Positions 1 through 12,411 of a stretch of DNA of 64,000 nucleotides are shown piece after piece. Position 1 is the stretch's first letter. Each line of letters starts with the position of its first letter. Source of the stretch: Ulota crispa (taxonomy: Eukaryota; Streptophyta; Bryopsida; Orthotrichales; Orthotrichaceae). Both the position numbers and the translations under genes were made by a program. The DNA is taken from positions 32,487,060 through 32,551,059 of the forward strand of contig OY987243.1 in the NCBI GenBank assembly GCA_963920765.1, written 5' to 3'. The notes under the pieces are model-generated. The model saw nothing but the letters and a program-made list of their open reading frames with translations. It made no database searches and had not been told where the DNA came from.

Positions 1-218
1 TTTTTTTTGGGCTGCCCGCCCTTGCCTTTTTTCAAAAATTCATGCATAACTTCTTCAATAAATGTCAAAATGAAGAAAAAATTAGATGCCCACATAGATC
101 TTTGAATTGCACACCTTCAATAAAAGTTTCAAAAAAATTACAAAAAGTAGTTTAGCCATAGGTACTTGCCCAAAATTCCATTTGTCCCTTGAGGGGACAA
201 TGGGCCTTTAGGATTTAA
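1..218. mobile_element. TTAA-bounded inverted-repeat element, family A, cut by window edge
   Basis: The sequence up to the TTAA at 215-218 closely matches the right half of the element at 33750-34247 and the segment 44763-45108. All three share a stretch ending in a CCTTTAGG-like tail next to TTAA. Only the right half lies inside the window. No coding potential is visible. Confidence 0.65.
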
Positions 219-463
219 CCCTTGAGTGCCCCACATGCGATATATGAGGCACTCAGAATGCTCAAACCGCGTTGAGTTGACCGCTCTAAACTTTTGGATC
301 ATAAGGTGGATTATTCCAAAATTTGTTCCATTTGATGCAGACCCTACCTCTTTCCATTTTCTAGCGGTGAGATTGCCCCAATTCTCTTTCTTAGGAAGCA
401 AAGCCACTTCATCTAGACAACCTTCAAAAATCCCATGTTGTGTCCTGGGCGCTTAGGGGTTAA
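215..463. mobile_element. Small TTAA-bounded element sharing its TTAA with the preceding element
   Basis: It begins TTAACCCTTGAGTGCCCC and ends GGGCGCTTAGGGGTTAA, so the ends are imperfect inverted repeats of about 17 bases bounded by TTAA (215-218 and 460-463). It is about 250 bp, like the element at 61899-62150. It abuts the preceding element with a single shared TTAA. The short open frames here look accidental. Confidence 0.6.
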
Positions 464-790
464 AATGGCCTCTTATAGTCATTGAATGCATGGAAGAAAA
501 GTTGTTTTTTATTGCAAAGAGCCAGACATTCACCTTGCTTCCCCAAATCTCTTCACAACTTACAAGTGAACGGTCTTGGAAGGTTTAGGTTCAGAAATAG
601 GGACCTATGACACATGCACTCTGAAAATTCATAAGTAATTCAAAAGTGCTTCAAAAAATATGAAACAACTTGTGTTACATTTTGCATCTATTTCTCCTTT
701 TTTGAAGGATGAATCAAAAATCATCCCATCCACGAAAAACCATGAAAAAGGGGATGAGCCCTTAGATGGTTGGTTTTTGAACCTCCTACC
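464..790. mobile_element. Family C element, left-truncated copy
   Basis: This stretch matches the reverse complement of about 36615-36960 over roughly 330 bases and ends in GAACCTCCTACC at 790. The same terminal motif closes the copies ending at 1483 and 49747. Its left end is missing, cut off where the TTAA element at 215-463 ends. Confidence 0.55.
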
Positions 791-838
791 TTAATGTATA
801 TGGAAATGACCCTCAAATAAGGAAGCACTTGCAGCATT

Positions 839-1165
839 AGGGGGCTTCAAACATAAAATATGGCCTTCAAACTTCTCACCTCACAAGATCTCCGCTCACT
901 AGTGAATTGTTTTCGTCCCCTCGCACGCGCAAAGTATGAGACACCCGTGAGTTTGCGGAAATTTTTGCAAAAGAAGTTTGGGCGTTTGAGGACGTAGGTG
1001 AATGAGCCCTGCAAAGCCACAAAAGTGAGTTTCTGAAGTTCACTCCTCACGTGAATCACGTTAGGAGTGAAGTCCAAAGGTGAGTCACCTTGCGGTTCAC
1101 TATTGAATTCACAGAGGTGAATCGCGACGTGAGTCACCTGAAAAAGTTTAAGTTTGAAACCCCCT
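839..1165. mobile_element. 327-bp inverted-repeat element with ATT flanks
   Basis: It starts AGGGGGCTTCAAAC and ends GTTTGAAACCCCCT, inverted termini of about 19 bases with two mismatches, flanked by ATT on both sides (836-838 and 1166-1168). The interior is rich in GTGA and TCAC motifs, including a CACGTG-like core and short palindromes, and is more GC-rich than its surroundings. The 96-codon open frame on the minus strand is not recognisable as a protein. Confidence 0.6.
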
Positions 1166-1180
1166 ATTTAGACGCAATAA

Positions 1181-1483
1181 GGTAGGCGGCTCAAATTCGG
1201 AACAAGCTCTAAAATGGAGCACCTCCTCAAATGTACTCACTTTGTACATGTTGTTTTTCATAACCCTTCAATAATGTACAATTCAAGTACATTTGAAGAG
1301 GTGCTCCATTTTAGAGCCCTATGACCTTTCCACTTCATATAATCATAACTAATTCCACAAAACTCCAAAAAACATGAAACAACTTGGATTTCAAGGAAAG
1401 TTTACTGAAAATCGTTTGAAGGAGTTTCACCTACCCAAAATTCAGTTTCAGCCCTTAGATGCTCCATTTATGAGCCTCCTACC
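1181..1483. mobile_element. Family C foldback element with internal hairpin
   Basis: The ends are GGTAGGCGGCTC and GAGCCTCCTACC, inverted with one mismatch. Inside, a near-perfect inverted repeat (1206-1236 and 1287-1317, starting GCTCTAAAATGGAGCACC) forms a hairpin. The same element in opposite orientation lies at 49432-49747 in the first intron of the dehydrogenase gene. It lies about 350 bases upstream of the HPR start codon. Confidence 0.65.
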
Positions 1484-1828
1484 TTACATGCATGATCGAG
1501 CCAGGGCAGGACAGTCACCACCAGACTCACCACTCACCAGACTTGAATCCCAGATAAGGCTCTCTACACCTCTCCTCGGCCTCTTTAACTCCCAGGCACA
1601 AGTTCCCCGCCACGTTCATCCCTAAACGGATGACAAATCGACTCTCATCCCGTAAACAGTTGACAAAACGACATTCATTCATCGATATCATCGTCTTCCC
1701 CGCTCCTAAAGCCTCACTCACTCTCAGCCATGTCTCCGAGGTCACTCTCGCTCTCTCGCAACTTCAGCTGCCGTTACCATTGATTCTCGCACAGGTCGAT
1801 TCTGGTGCAATTGCAGTCGTTTGGAGCG
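1484..1828 (+). promoter_or_regulatory. 5' flank and presumed 5' UTR of the HPR gene
   Basis: This is the non-repeated sequence between the last upstream element and the HPR start codon. It is rich in CTC and TCTC pyrimidine stretches, as is common in plant leaders. I see no TATA box I would defend, so the transcription start is unknown. Confidence 0.35.
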
Positions 1829-4800
1829 ATGGCAGCACGGCAGTTGGCGGTGCAGGTTCACAATGCGGGCGGATCGCTGCGCGTCATCAGCACCAAGCCC
1901 ATGCCCGGCATGCAGTGGATCAAAGCGCTCACCAGCGTCGGCTGCCGCGTTGAGGCAAGCGGCACCTCTCCATTTCCCTTTTCCATTCAGCCTTTTCTTC
2001 GCGAATTTGGATTCTTGTCATCACTACGAATGGTTGCAGAGCATTCGAATTTGGCTATGGAGAACGTTGTTTGCGTCAATTCGAGGTGTATCTATCCTTT
2101 TTGTTTTGTTTGAGTTATTAAGCTTCTTTGAAATGCGTCTGTGTTCACTCTATGGCATGAAATTTTCTCCATTCGGCCTTTTCATCGCGAATTTGGATTC
2201 TTGTCATCACTACGAATAGTTGCAGAGCATTTGAATTTGGCTATGGAGAACGTTGTTTGCGTCAATTCGAGGTCTTTCCTTTTTGTTTTGTTTGCATTAT
2301 TGAGCTTTTCTGAAATGCGTCTGTATTCACGCTATGGCATGAAAAGTTTTCCATTCGACTTTTATGTTCGAATTTGGATTCTTGTCATCGCTACGAATGG
2401 TTGCAGACGTTTGAGGTATTTGAATTTGGCTACGGAGAACGTTGTTTGCGTCAATTCGAGGTCTATCCTTTTTGTTATATTTGCATTATTGAGCTTTTTT
2501 GAAATGCGTCTGTGTTCACGCTATGGCATTCAAATTTTCCGTGGCTTTTAAGTTTGAATCCACTGAGAAGGGCAATTGCTTAAAATTTCAGCTATAGTTA
2601 CGCAGAACAGAGTTTGTGTACAGACTTTTAGTTTTAGCTCGAACGTTTCTCTAACTCTTTTCAAAAACATCTGAGAGGTTACTGCTCTAGAACACAGGAT
2701 TTTGAAAAAGACATACACAAGAATGCACATCCTATTATTAGTAGCGCAGTCCAAGGAACTCAAATGTGGAATATTCGACCACTTTTAATAACGATTATGT
2801 ATCATCCTCTTCAGGAATTTTGTGTGCGCTTATTAATACTTATTCCGCAGTTTTGTTTCGCTGTTATTGGTTCTTGATTCTCATTATGATCATCTGCACT
2901 ATGTTCTCTGTCGTTTGTGTGGTTCCAATGAGGCTACACGTGATTTTTTCCCTTCCGACAGAGACGATCTTCCAACTTACTCAAGAATGTTACCGCTGTT
3001 ACGTTAGAAAATTGAGTGCCTTGCACTTTAAACTCCTTATTCTATCTAGTGTATTCTACATTGGCTATCACATTCTGTTTTACATCATCTTTATGTGTGT
3101 TAATTGAAAATAGTTGCTACCATCAAACAACGGAAGGACCTATTTTCTTCTATCTTTTTTCCTACATGTGGATAAAAATATCATTTGGTTCAAATTCTTA
3201 CAACATCTTACAGAAACGATTATGCGAATTATTTCGTGCCACGCCAAAGTGACTAAGAGTGAAGCACCGTACCTGTAATCATTCACAATTCGACCGGACT
3301 GTATCCCATCGCCCATTGCTTCATTCGACACCTCAAGTGTTCGAAGTGCTTATTTCTTTAGTATACGGTGCGACTTGATATCTGAGCTCATGATATAAAC
3401 CTGTGCGTTAGAACGAGTGATGATTTTTGCCTCCGTTGTAACCGTGTTTCAGATTGCCTGAACTGCATATGTTTATGTGTTATTGAATAACTATTAATGC
3501 ATCGACTTGTTCGTTTTATCTTCTTTTCCCTTATTATTAATCTGGATAGAGGTGAAATGTGACATCCTTCTGTGACTTTGGAATGCTCGGGTTTTCCTAG
3601 CTTCGTCTTGCCTCTTTGAATCATCCATCACGAGGTGGTTCTAATCCTGTGTGCTGAACGCAGATATGCACAGAAAACAAGACTATACTCTCTGTGGACG
3701 ACATCGTGTCTCTCATTGGAACGAAGTGCGACGGTGTCATTGGGCAGGTAGACTATGGTGGAGGGTTTTGTACGAAGAACAACTGTTTTCTTTCATTAAA
3801 TTTTCTCATTGGTTGTGTCATAAAGTCGACTCCAAAAGGAGGCATCAAGAGTAGCATATTTAATTTGCGTCCGTGTAGTACTGTCAATAAAACAGCCTAA
3901 CAGACTCTTCATTCGCGTTATCTTCTTCTTCTCATTCGTTGCAGTTTTTACTAGCGAGCAGTCTTTGTGAATGACAAGTGCATGCTTGTGTGTGCAGTTG
4001 ACAGAGGATTGGGGTGACACCCTCTTTGGGGCCCTGAAGAAGGCTGGCGGGCATGCGTTTAGCAACATGGCCGTGGGCTACAATAACGTGGATGTGGACG
4101 CAGCTACTCGACATGGCATATCTGTTGGCAACACTCCTGTATGTGTATCCTGCTCCACTTCGATCCAAAGTGCATACTCTTCTCAGAACATGTGGTGTGT
4201 TTTGAGGGCCATCATAGTGTTTGCTAATAGGATCAGTTTATTTACTCTACTCTTTATTGTCTATGGTGTAGGCCTTTACTTGCTGTTCTACATCTTGTTT
4301 TTGTGCCTTTACTAAAATTGTTTTCCTTAAAAGTTCTATTACAAAACACATAACATGATGTACAACGACAAGTAGAAGCTAGTATAGGCCACACTAAATA
4401 GAATGAAGAGAGTAGTACTTTGGAAAATCGGCAGGATAGTTAATTTTTCAGGAATTCTATAGTTTCAATGTCTGCGTATAACATCCAAGCCTTGATTTTC
4501 TGTCGGGTGCGTACTGTAGGGTGTACTTACGGAGACAACAGCAGAACTGGCTGCATCTCTAAGTCTTGCAGCAGCCCGGCGTGTTGTGGAAGCCGCTGAT
4601 TTCATGCGTGCTGGCCAATACGATGGATGGCTCCCTACTCTGTATGTTCCTACGTTCTAGAACTCATTATTATCCCCTAAAATCCGCGAGGCCAAATTTG
4701 GGCTCCGTGGCTTTTTAGCACTTTTGAGTGGGTCATGCGGGGACTCTCTTTTGTTTTATCTTTTTACTTTTTGCCAAAAACGCACGCAATGTTCTTCCTG

Positions 4801-7684
4801 ATCTTGGTGATGTTAAAGTTGGCCTTGTGTGAATTATGTTTTTCACACTACGATCAGCGTAATTGGTCACTTCAAATCCATGAAATCTTAGTCCTTTATT
4901 ATGGATGTGAAGATTGACAAGCGTGAAGCAGAATTGATGATAAATGCTGTCTTCTAGGTTTGTGGGAAATCTGCTGAAGGGGCAGACAGTGGGCATTATC
5001 GGTGCCGGAAGAATCGGGACTGCCTATGCACGCATGATGGTATTTTCACTTTCGTAACCTTTTAGAGGAGTGTTGTCTAGCCTCACTTTTCACAATTGCT
5101 GCACTATGGTTGGCAGACAACTACGCTTATCTATAACAGTTTGCCAAGTATCAACAATTTCATTCTTGAACTCAAGATGTGGAAGTATCCGTGTCAGAGA
5201 AGAAAATAATAGAAATTTTTTGTGTTTTGCATACTTCAAGGTTTTCAAATGTTATGGTATCGTCTTGGGATTTCCAAAACGATGCTTTTGTCAACCGCGG
5301 TTCTGCCCCTCTAATCTCTGAGCTGCGCATGTTCTTTAAAGTTTTCGTGTTTCCTGGTAGGTCGAAGGCTTCAAAATGAACGTAATCTATTACGACTTGT
5401 ATCAATCGACAAAACTAGAGAAGTTCGTTACAGGTTTGTGCAATACGTTAGCCTCGACATGCGTTTTGATCTTCTTTGGATTGTTGTGTAGTCAGGTATT
5501 ATTCCATCTACTAATTGGTAACGTCGCCAAAGAACACAGAGCCATTTTGCAGATTGTGGTATCGGATCTTATTATATTTTGTAGAATCGCTTAACATCGC
5601 ATGAATTCATCTCAAGTGGTTTTGGTTTTGGCAGCTTACGGCGAATTTCTCAAGTCTCAGGGCGAGGCACCTGTACACTGGCGCAGAGCATCCAGTCCGG
5701 AGGATGTCTTGAAGGAAGCTGATGTGGTATGAAGTGCCAGGATGTGTCTACTGCTAAATTTCAGTGTGTAAAGAGAGGCACGCATGGCTTTATATGGGAG
5801 CGTTGTCATTTGAACTCTCACAGTTGGACTTCACAACATTATTGTGTTCCTCCAGCAGAATTTAGTTGATGTTTTCCTTAATATTTTTGTCACCTTTTGG
5901 TTTTGAAATGTAGGTGAGCTTGCACCCTGTCCTAGACAAGACGACGTATCACCTCATCAACAAAGAGAGGCTGGCCCTTATGAAGAAGGTATTTTTCATG
6001 TTCTTTTAAACTTTTGCTCGAGTTAAGACCATTCTGTTGAATTCAAGTATACCTGTTTTTCTATATTGTGAGAAAAAAAATTCCAGTTCTTTGAATGATA
6101 AGGATCGTGCAGAAGACTTCCGGCGAGCACTGTTGAGGGATCAACTAGCAAAAGGGTGCATGATCCGATACCTCTGCATATCAAAAACTAATTTTGTTTA
6201 AACTCTGGGTGAAACAGGATGCAGTCCTGGTGAATGCAAGCCGAGGTCCCGTTGTTGACGAAGTTGCCTTGGTGGAGCATCTCAAAGCCAACCCCATGTT
6301 TCGTGTTGGGTTAGATGTATTCGAGGTAGGATGCCTTACTTTTCTTTAAAAAACGTAGGATGTTGCGGAGCTGAACATTTCATGGTATTATGTGAATGCC
6401 AAGCAACATTTTCTTCTAGTTGCTCCAACCCTGCGATTAGGTCCTGAGCTAGAGCAGCTCCGTGGATGCGTGACATGCCAACGTAGTGGTAGTATTAATG
6501 ATTGGGTTGATCTGCAGGACGAGCCTTATATGAAGCCTGGCCTTGGTAACCTCCCAAATGCTGTGGTTGTTCCTCACATTGCCTCCGCCTCAAAGGTAAT
6601 CTTACTTTGCTTTTGATATTGTCTTGTCACCAAATTACTGATGCATTCCGGAAACTTTTCGAGACTCATCTTACCAAGCTGGGCATACTGACATGTGGTT
6701 ATGGACTCCGAACAGTGGACGAGAGAAGGAATGGCATTGCTTGCTGCTCAGAATGTTGCGGTGAGTTTACCCTTGTCATTTCTATTCTTGAAATCTTATT
6801 CTCTCTATATGATCAATTAGTCGCTTTTAAGTGTCTTTCAGATCAGTGTTAAAAATTTGAGTGCTAGCTGATTCATATTTCTCTATTGCGCTTCGATCTC
6901 CACATGGCGCAGGAAACTCTTGAGTCATAACCTGCATCTTCTTGCACTCTCTCAGAGAGCTACAGATCTTTAAGATCATAGTGGTTCTGGTTTATTTCTA
7001 GCGGAGAGGGTTGTGTCCAATACTTGCTTTTGGTCTTCCAGCCCTCAACCATTTAGCTAATACGTAACTTTTAAACCTAAAAAATGGGAGGGTCGAGAGT
7101 CATAAACATTGTCCTCTCCTCCACTTTCAAAGAGGTATAGATCTCCAAGATTTGGATGGTCTTGATTTAGTCTGAAGAAAGGATCGTGGCCGCTAACTGT
7201 CTGGGACCGGCCATCTAATATATGACCTCTCAAATAAGAGCCCTCAGTTATACAGGGTCTTGACTGTTCATCGGCTTCTGTTCAGGCGAAACTAAAGGGA
7301 TACCCAGTATGGCCCAACTCGAACAACATTGAGCCCTTCATTGACGAGAACAACCCTGCGCCGAAGGCTGCCCCAAGTATTGTCAATGCAAAAGCTCTTG
7401 GTATGTGATTACTTTATCTTTGCCTTAAAGAGTAGGCTAGTGTTCATCTCGTTCTTTCTCAGCTACCCAAGGTTTTCTAATGTTTAGAACCTGAAACGAC
7501 TTTCTGTTTTGTTCAAGTGTGAAAACAATAAAGGAACGGTGAACACAGATTATACATGTCTCCATTGGGCGAGGGTTTTGTGTTAGTTATATCTTAATGA
7601 CTAACTGTTTTAGTACTGCCATCGTATGTTGACATCTTCAAAGGCCTTCCAGTTGGAGATGGGAAAGCCAAGGCAAAGTTGTAA
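1829..7684 (+). CDS. HPR1: Hydroxypyruvate reductase, peroxisomal NADH-dependent (HPR1-type)
   Basis: The enzyme reduces hydroxypyruvate to D-glycerate in photorespiration. Exons are 1829-1954, 3664-3747, 3998-4138, 4520-4641, 4958-5039, 5361-5433, 5635-5726, 5914-5988, 6218-6325, 6518-6595, 6716-6760, 7286-7400 and 7614-7684, joining in frame to 403 residues (flowering-plant HPR1 is about 386). It belongs to the D-2-hydroxyacid dehydrogenase family. The NAD-binding GAGRIG is at residues 173-178, and the catalytic Arg, Glu and His are predicted at R274 (NASRG), E303 and H321 (PHIAS). The spacing R+29 and R+47 fits the family. The start aligns with plant homologues (VISTKPMPG follows shortly). 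The C-terminus AKL is a peroxisomal PTS1 variant, reached through a C-terminal tail longer than in flowering plants. Intron 1 is GC-AG; the others are GT-AG. Retention of the last intron would remove the PTS1. Confidence 0.95.
1955..3663 (+). other. HPR intron 1 with a non-canonical GC donor
   Basis: Exon 1 ends ...GTTGAG and the intron begins GCAAGC. The acceptor is CGCAG at 3659-3663. Joining there gives the family-conserved stretch GCRVE-ICTENKTILSVDD without a gap, and no GT donor nearby keeps the frame. GC-AG introns are a known minority class in plants, usually with an AG|GCAAGT-like donor as here. At 1.7 kb it is by far the longest intron of the gene. Confidence 0.85.
1977..2550 (+). 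repeat. Threefold tandem repeat of about 185 bp in HPR intron 1
   Basis: Three consecutive copies start near 1979, 2167 and 2349, with the beginning of a fourth near 2536. Each contains GAATTTGGATTCTTGTCATC followed by GGAGAACGTTGTTTGCGTCA. The copies differ by a few percent and by small indels. The overlapping open frames on this stretch are by-products of the repetition. Confidence 0.8.
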
Positions 7685-8160
7685 AACCACGGTGCAGCTT
7701 TGAAATCCTATTTGCATATTGATCTCCAGAAGGCTTCTGCGCGCTATGAGTGGTTGTGTATAATCACGAGTAAAAGGAGAGCTTGTCAGTGTGTAGACTC
7801 AATTTATCGCATCCACAGTTTACTTTTGAGGTGCATCTTTCTCAGGTAGCAATTCAATTTTCGCTGCCTTTGATATTTTTGCTGATCTCAAACACTGTCT
7901 TTGTACAGTATGGAATGTGTAGAAGAGATTGAGTTTCTCTATTTTCGTATAAAAGAAAGCTACTATTATTGGCATTGAATTTCTTGTTCGTCCTCTAACC
8001 GAATTTAAACACGTACTTCACCTCAGCACTGGGGGCCCTTGATGCTTGCCAAAATAGGCGACAGCTGGATTGCATTCCAGCTTGCAGGATCTTTGGATGC
8101 GCGCTGTCAGAGTTAGAACATCCTTCTATCACCAGCGTCTTGCTGTCAGAAGTAAAATTA
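7685..8160 (+). other. 3' flank of the HPR gene
   Basis: This is unique-looking sequence after the stop codon, presumably including the 3' UTR. Several AT-rich stretches could serve as polyadenylation signals, but none stands out. No other gene is seen. Confidence 0.3.
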
Positions 8161-8483
8161 AGGGAAAAATTCATGGATCCCCCTGAAGTTTGCGATACTT
8201 ACATAAATATCCGTGCTTTTTCAGAAATTACACAAATATTCTTGGACCAAAAAATTTAGGCATGTATTTGTTGTGCTTGTACCTTTTTCATGACCATTGG
8301 TGAAGAAGGGAATGTAATGAAAACAAAAAAGTAGTGTGTGCACAAAGGTAGATCAAAAGTGGCATAGACAACAAAACAAATGCTTGAAAATTTTGGTTCA
8401 AGGGTATGTATGTAAAATCTGATAAAGCAAGGGTATCTATGTAAGTATTGTAAACTTCAAAGGTATCCTTGAAATTTTTCCCT
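8161..8483. mobile_element. Family D long inverted-repeat element
   Basis: It begins AGGGAAAAATTCATGGAT and ends in the inverse (TTTTTCCCT), with arms of about 110 bases. Each arm is itself made of related units of about 35 bases. A second copy lies at 19481-19822. There is no open frame, so it is probably a non-autonomous element. The duplicated target is not clear. Confidence 0.6.
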
Positions 8484-9043
8484 AAATTTAATTATCAATT
8501 TGTGGGGTCATGATAGACTACTTTAGCTATCTCACTTGTCAAAAAATGTAAGAGTTTAGATATTTAGAAACAAGATATTAAAATTTGCAAAATTTGAATT
8601 CACATTTGGATTCAAAGACCTTGCTTTGCTCAAATTACCTTGGAGGAGAATACAATTAAACAATTAGTCATAAAAAAACTTTGAGATTTTGATACCTTGA
8701 TTCCACAGACCATCATGTCTTTACCCCTAAGCGTGCAAAGTTTTTTTGTGCTTTTGAGGAGGCCAACTAGGTCTTTTCAATTTAACTCCACACATTTATC
8801 CAGAAAGTACATCCACAATATTTATAACCCCTCTGGACTCTATCACAACCCCACTTCCAGAAGCTCGGGTACACCCTAGTCCTTTGTATGAGCCCATTTG
8901 CACTCAAAGTGAACTCATTTTCCAATTTCAATCAACAAGATCCCATCGGTGGGGCGCTCCATGGTTAACCCCAATTCATTTTGGTGTTGTTCTCTCACCT
9001 CCTAACTAAGGTAAAGGACATTTCTACAGTACAATTGTTTAAA

Positions 9044-9117
<74 letters not shown>

Positions 9118-10414
9118 TGATTTTAGTAAAATTGGTAAAAGAAAATTTGGGGAACAATTTCCAAATATTTTGTTGAAAATGAGAGTCATTTTTATCATCA
9201 CACAATTCCTATAATCTATACCTTAAATTAGGTTGTTTGGATGTTTGGATGTTTGTCACATTGAGATCTCATGGACCGTGTGTCCCCTTGTCAAGTGTTT
9301 GGTACCGTCGGAAAGCTCTCGGCAAGGAGGGGTGCACAAGTTTGGTTTGGTGGCATTTGGACCTATAGTGGGAAAGGTATTGAATTTCAAAGTATTTTTT
9401 GAATTTAAAATTTAAAAAATTATTAATTGGCCAAAGATAAGTTTTGTGTAAAAATAGGGTAGAGGACAAGTTTAACTAAAGTGAAGTATAGGTTTAACCA
9501 CGGGTGGCATGAAGAGATGTCATGGGGGGTGAAAATTGGGCCAATGGCACAAGGCCACACTAGTCACGATTTGAAAACACTCATTCTCTACATTACAACA
9601 ATCTTCAAGATTAAGACAAAGTTGTATGATTCCATATCGACTGCATTTCTTTGTCTTCCCTAACCTACAAACAAAATTGTCATGGTGCAAGACTCCATCA
9701 TCTATATTAGGGGTAGTCACGGCACTTTCATGCGCACCCATGGAGAATACGAATACAGAGTTGTCAAGTCGCTAGTGGCTGCCAGAGCTTTAGTTTTTCT
9801 TTGTGTGTGAAACTTCTCAGCGTCCCATTCTTCTCCTCTGGAGGAGAAGAATGGAGTGGAGAATGAGTTAGCATGTGAACTTCTTACCATGGTCTACTTG
9901 TTTTCCCCGCTTGTGAATGGCTTTCCACCATAGTTTTTTCTGCTCCTCCAATTGTTGAACATGCTACCTTTTTCTAAGTCAGCCATTTTCCATTCTCCAT
10001 TCTTATTCTCCAAAACACACAAGTGGGGGTGTCACAGCATCTTCACCAAGAACAAGCTCCTATTGGCTCCTCTTTTCTCTCAACAACTTCTCAATCTTCA
10101 TTCTCTAAGAAGCCGTGACTATCCCTATTATAAAGCATGGATTATTTGTCTAGAATGCAATATTCAAAATATTCTATGAACACCAAAAGTTCAAAATTCT
10201 TTATTATGAAGCATTGGAGATTTGTCAATCACTCAAATTTTGAAATTCAAAAAGGGAGGAAGTGAGAGGAAAAGATAGGGAAAAAAAGTGTTAAAAGTCA
10301 TTAGAAATTGATCAAGAGGGGGAGGGAGAGGAAAAAGGAGAGAAAGAGAGGGTGAAAAGTCAACTAAAAATCATTGGAAATTAAAAGAGAGATTGTGCAA
10401 AAAAAGTTCACGGC
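8484..10414. other. AT-rich intergenic DNA, no gene recognised
   Basis: It contains an (AT)n array (9046-9113) and a palindrome at 9825-9854 (arms CCATTCTTCTCCTC and its complement, 2-base spacer). Open frames are short and unconvincing; those over the array simply read the dinucleotide repeat. Confidence 0.4.
9046..9113. repeat. (AT)n microsatellite
   Basis: About 34 uninterrupted TA units. Two similar arrays lie at 23879-23977 and 38493-38568. Confidence 0.95.
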
Positions 10415-11649
10415 TAAGAGCATCATCAATGTGTACAATTGAAAAGAGATTAGCCTGCATTTTGCTTTGTGGGAGCCACTTTAGCGAGAGGTTTAGGGAT
10501 TTCTAAGGCTCCAACGTTGCCACGGGAACGGAAACGCTGGACCTAACCCCATTAAAACCACCTCTTGGAGCGGCATATTGTCTTGTTTTGCCGTGCCCCA
10601 ACTTGTTTTCCTAGTGCGCGTTGCATCACTAGTAGAAAATTTGGTAGTAAATCAATAGAAAATCAACTCAAAATTGTTGATTTCATCTATTGATTTGGTC
10701 AAGTTGATTCGGGTACTTTTCAACAAGAGTTTGTTGATTTTCTACTAATTTTCTATTGTTTCTTTGTTGTTTTTGGTTAATTTTTGCTTATTTTCCGTTA
10801 AATTTTGATGTTAATTTTTGTTTTTTATCAATATTTTTTTTTCAAATTTTTTCAAAACAAAAAACAAAAAACAAAAATGGATTTGCCAGGCAAGCGCTGG
10901 CTATTGCCGGGCAGCAGCGCGGCCAGTCGACCTGACAGCAACGCGGCCAAGGGCTGGCAACAGGGCGACGAGGCTGGGGGTTGAGCCCCACACCTCTGGC
11001 CTTGCATTGCTGCACCTCATCACATCACTCCTTACCACTAGGCCACTCCCATGCACATGTGCACACAAAGGTGAAACAAATCTACTTGTATACTACAAAT
11101 GAATTGATTTCATTACTTTGCAAAGCCAGTAGACTTTGAAGTTTATTTTGACCTTGTAGAGGACTATTTTTCAAAAAACTTATAATTACAAAAAGCTGGT
11201 TAATGTAATCTACTTTCACCTCCGACAATTTTTTTCAGATTTGAGATCTTTAATCAAAAGTTATGAGCAAAAAGCAAAGAAAGTGTTAAGAAATTTTTAA
11301 AAATTATTTATTTCCTCCGCTTTGATATTTGTTTATAACTTTTGATTGAAATACAAAAATCTCAACATAATTTTTGCAAGTGAGAATTGGCTTCATTTAT
11401 ATATTTTTTTATTTTAGTTCTTTTTGAAAACAAAACTCTTATTGGGTTAAAGTAGCCTCCATAGTTTGCTAGCTTCAAAGAACATCAAAGTTTGAAAAGT
11501 TATGAAATTAAAATATTGTAATCATACAATGAAATTTTCAAGGTATCCAAAAGATTAAAAAAGATTTTGTAATATTTTGAAGGTTTTTGAATCTTTTTTA
11601 AAAATTCCAAAAACATTTCATAAGATTTATTTATTTTTTGAACTGATTC

Positions 11650-12411
11650 ATAGAAGAAGGGGAAATATGAAAAATGCTCTTTGGTTGTCTCAAAATATGA
11701 AATTTACCCATTAATGATTAAAAATATCAAATATACTCTTGTTTTTTTGTCAAAATATCAACTCTACCCCTATTATTTTGAGGTAATATCAAAAATGCTC
11801 TTTTATTTTGAAATATAAAATTCACCTTTGGTTTTATGTTAGAATATTAATTAAACTATACCTTTTGTATGTTATTTTTGAGGCTATTGCAAGTTTCCAT
11901 AATTCATTTTCTTGTTGAATTTTTTTGTAAGTATTAGAATGACAATGAAAATGATTAAAAATAGAGGAAAGTTAATAGCAAACTCATTCTTATAGTCAAG
12001 TTGTTCAAACTCTTTGTAGGATTTTTGCATATAGATTTTTCATTTCAAAAACTATTGCATCAATTGCATAGTGATTTTCATTTTTGATATAATATTTAAA
12101 ATAGAATTGTACTAAAAAGGCACAAAAAATTGAGGTATTTATAGTATTCTAAAAATCTAAGAATGAAGAGTAATTGGCATTTTTACACAAAACCAAAGGT
12201 AGGTTTTTTTTTTTCAAACTATACAAGGACTTACTTGATAATTTAAAATAGATGAGGAGCATTTTTAATATTTTCCCAGTATATTAGAGGCATTGTTGAT
12301 ATTTTTGCAAAAAGCCAAGGGTATTTTTGATACTCTCAATCTTTGAGGGACATATATGATTTTTTGAAAGAATTGAGGGGCATCTTTTATGTTTTTTCAC
12401 AAAGAAATTTT
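11650..12411. mobile_element. Family E inverted-repeat stretch inside the CACTA element
   Basis: The left part (AAAAATGCTC, AAAATATCAAATATACTC) and the right part (GAGGGGCATC, GGGTATTTTTGATAC) are inverted and built from related units of about 35-40 bases. The same unit type reappears at 21810-21900 beside the assembly gap. The borders are approximate. Confidence 0.45.

Noticed and set aside
8981-9214. Frames with YIYIYIYI stretches over (AT)n arrays (also near 23.9 and 38.5 kb)
   Set aside because: Simple-sequence artefacts.
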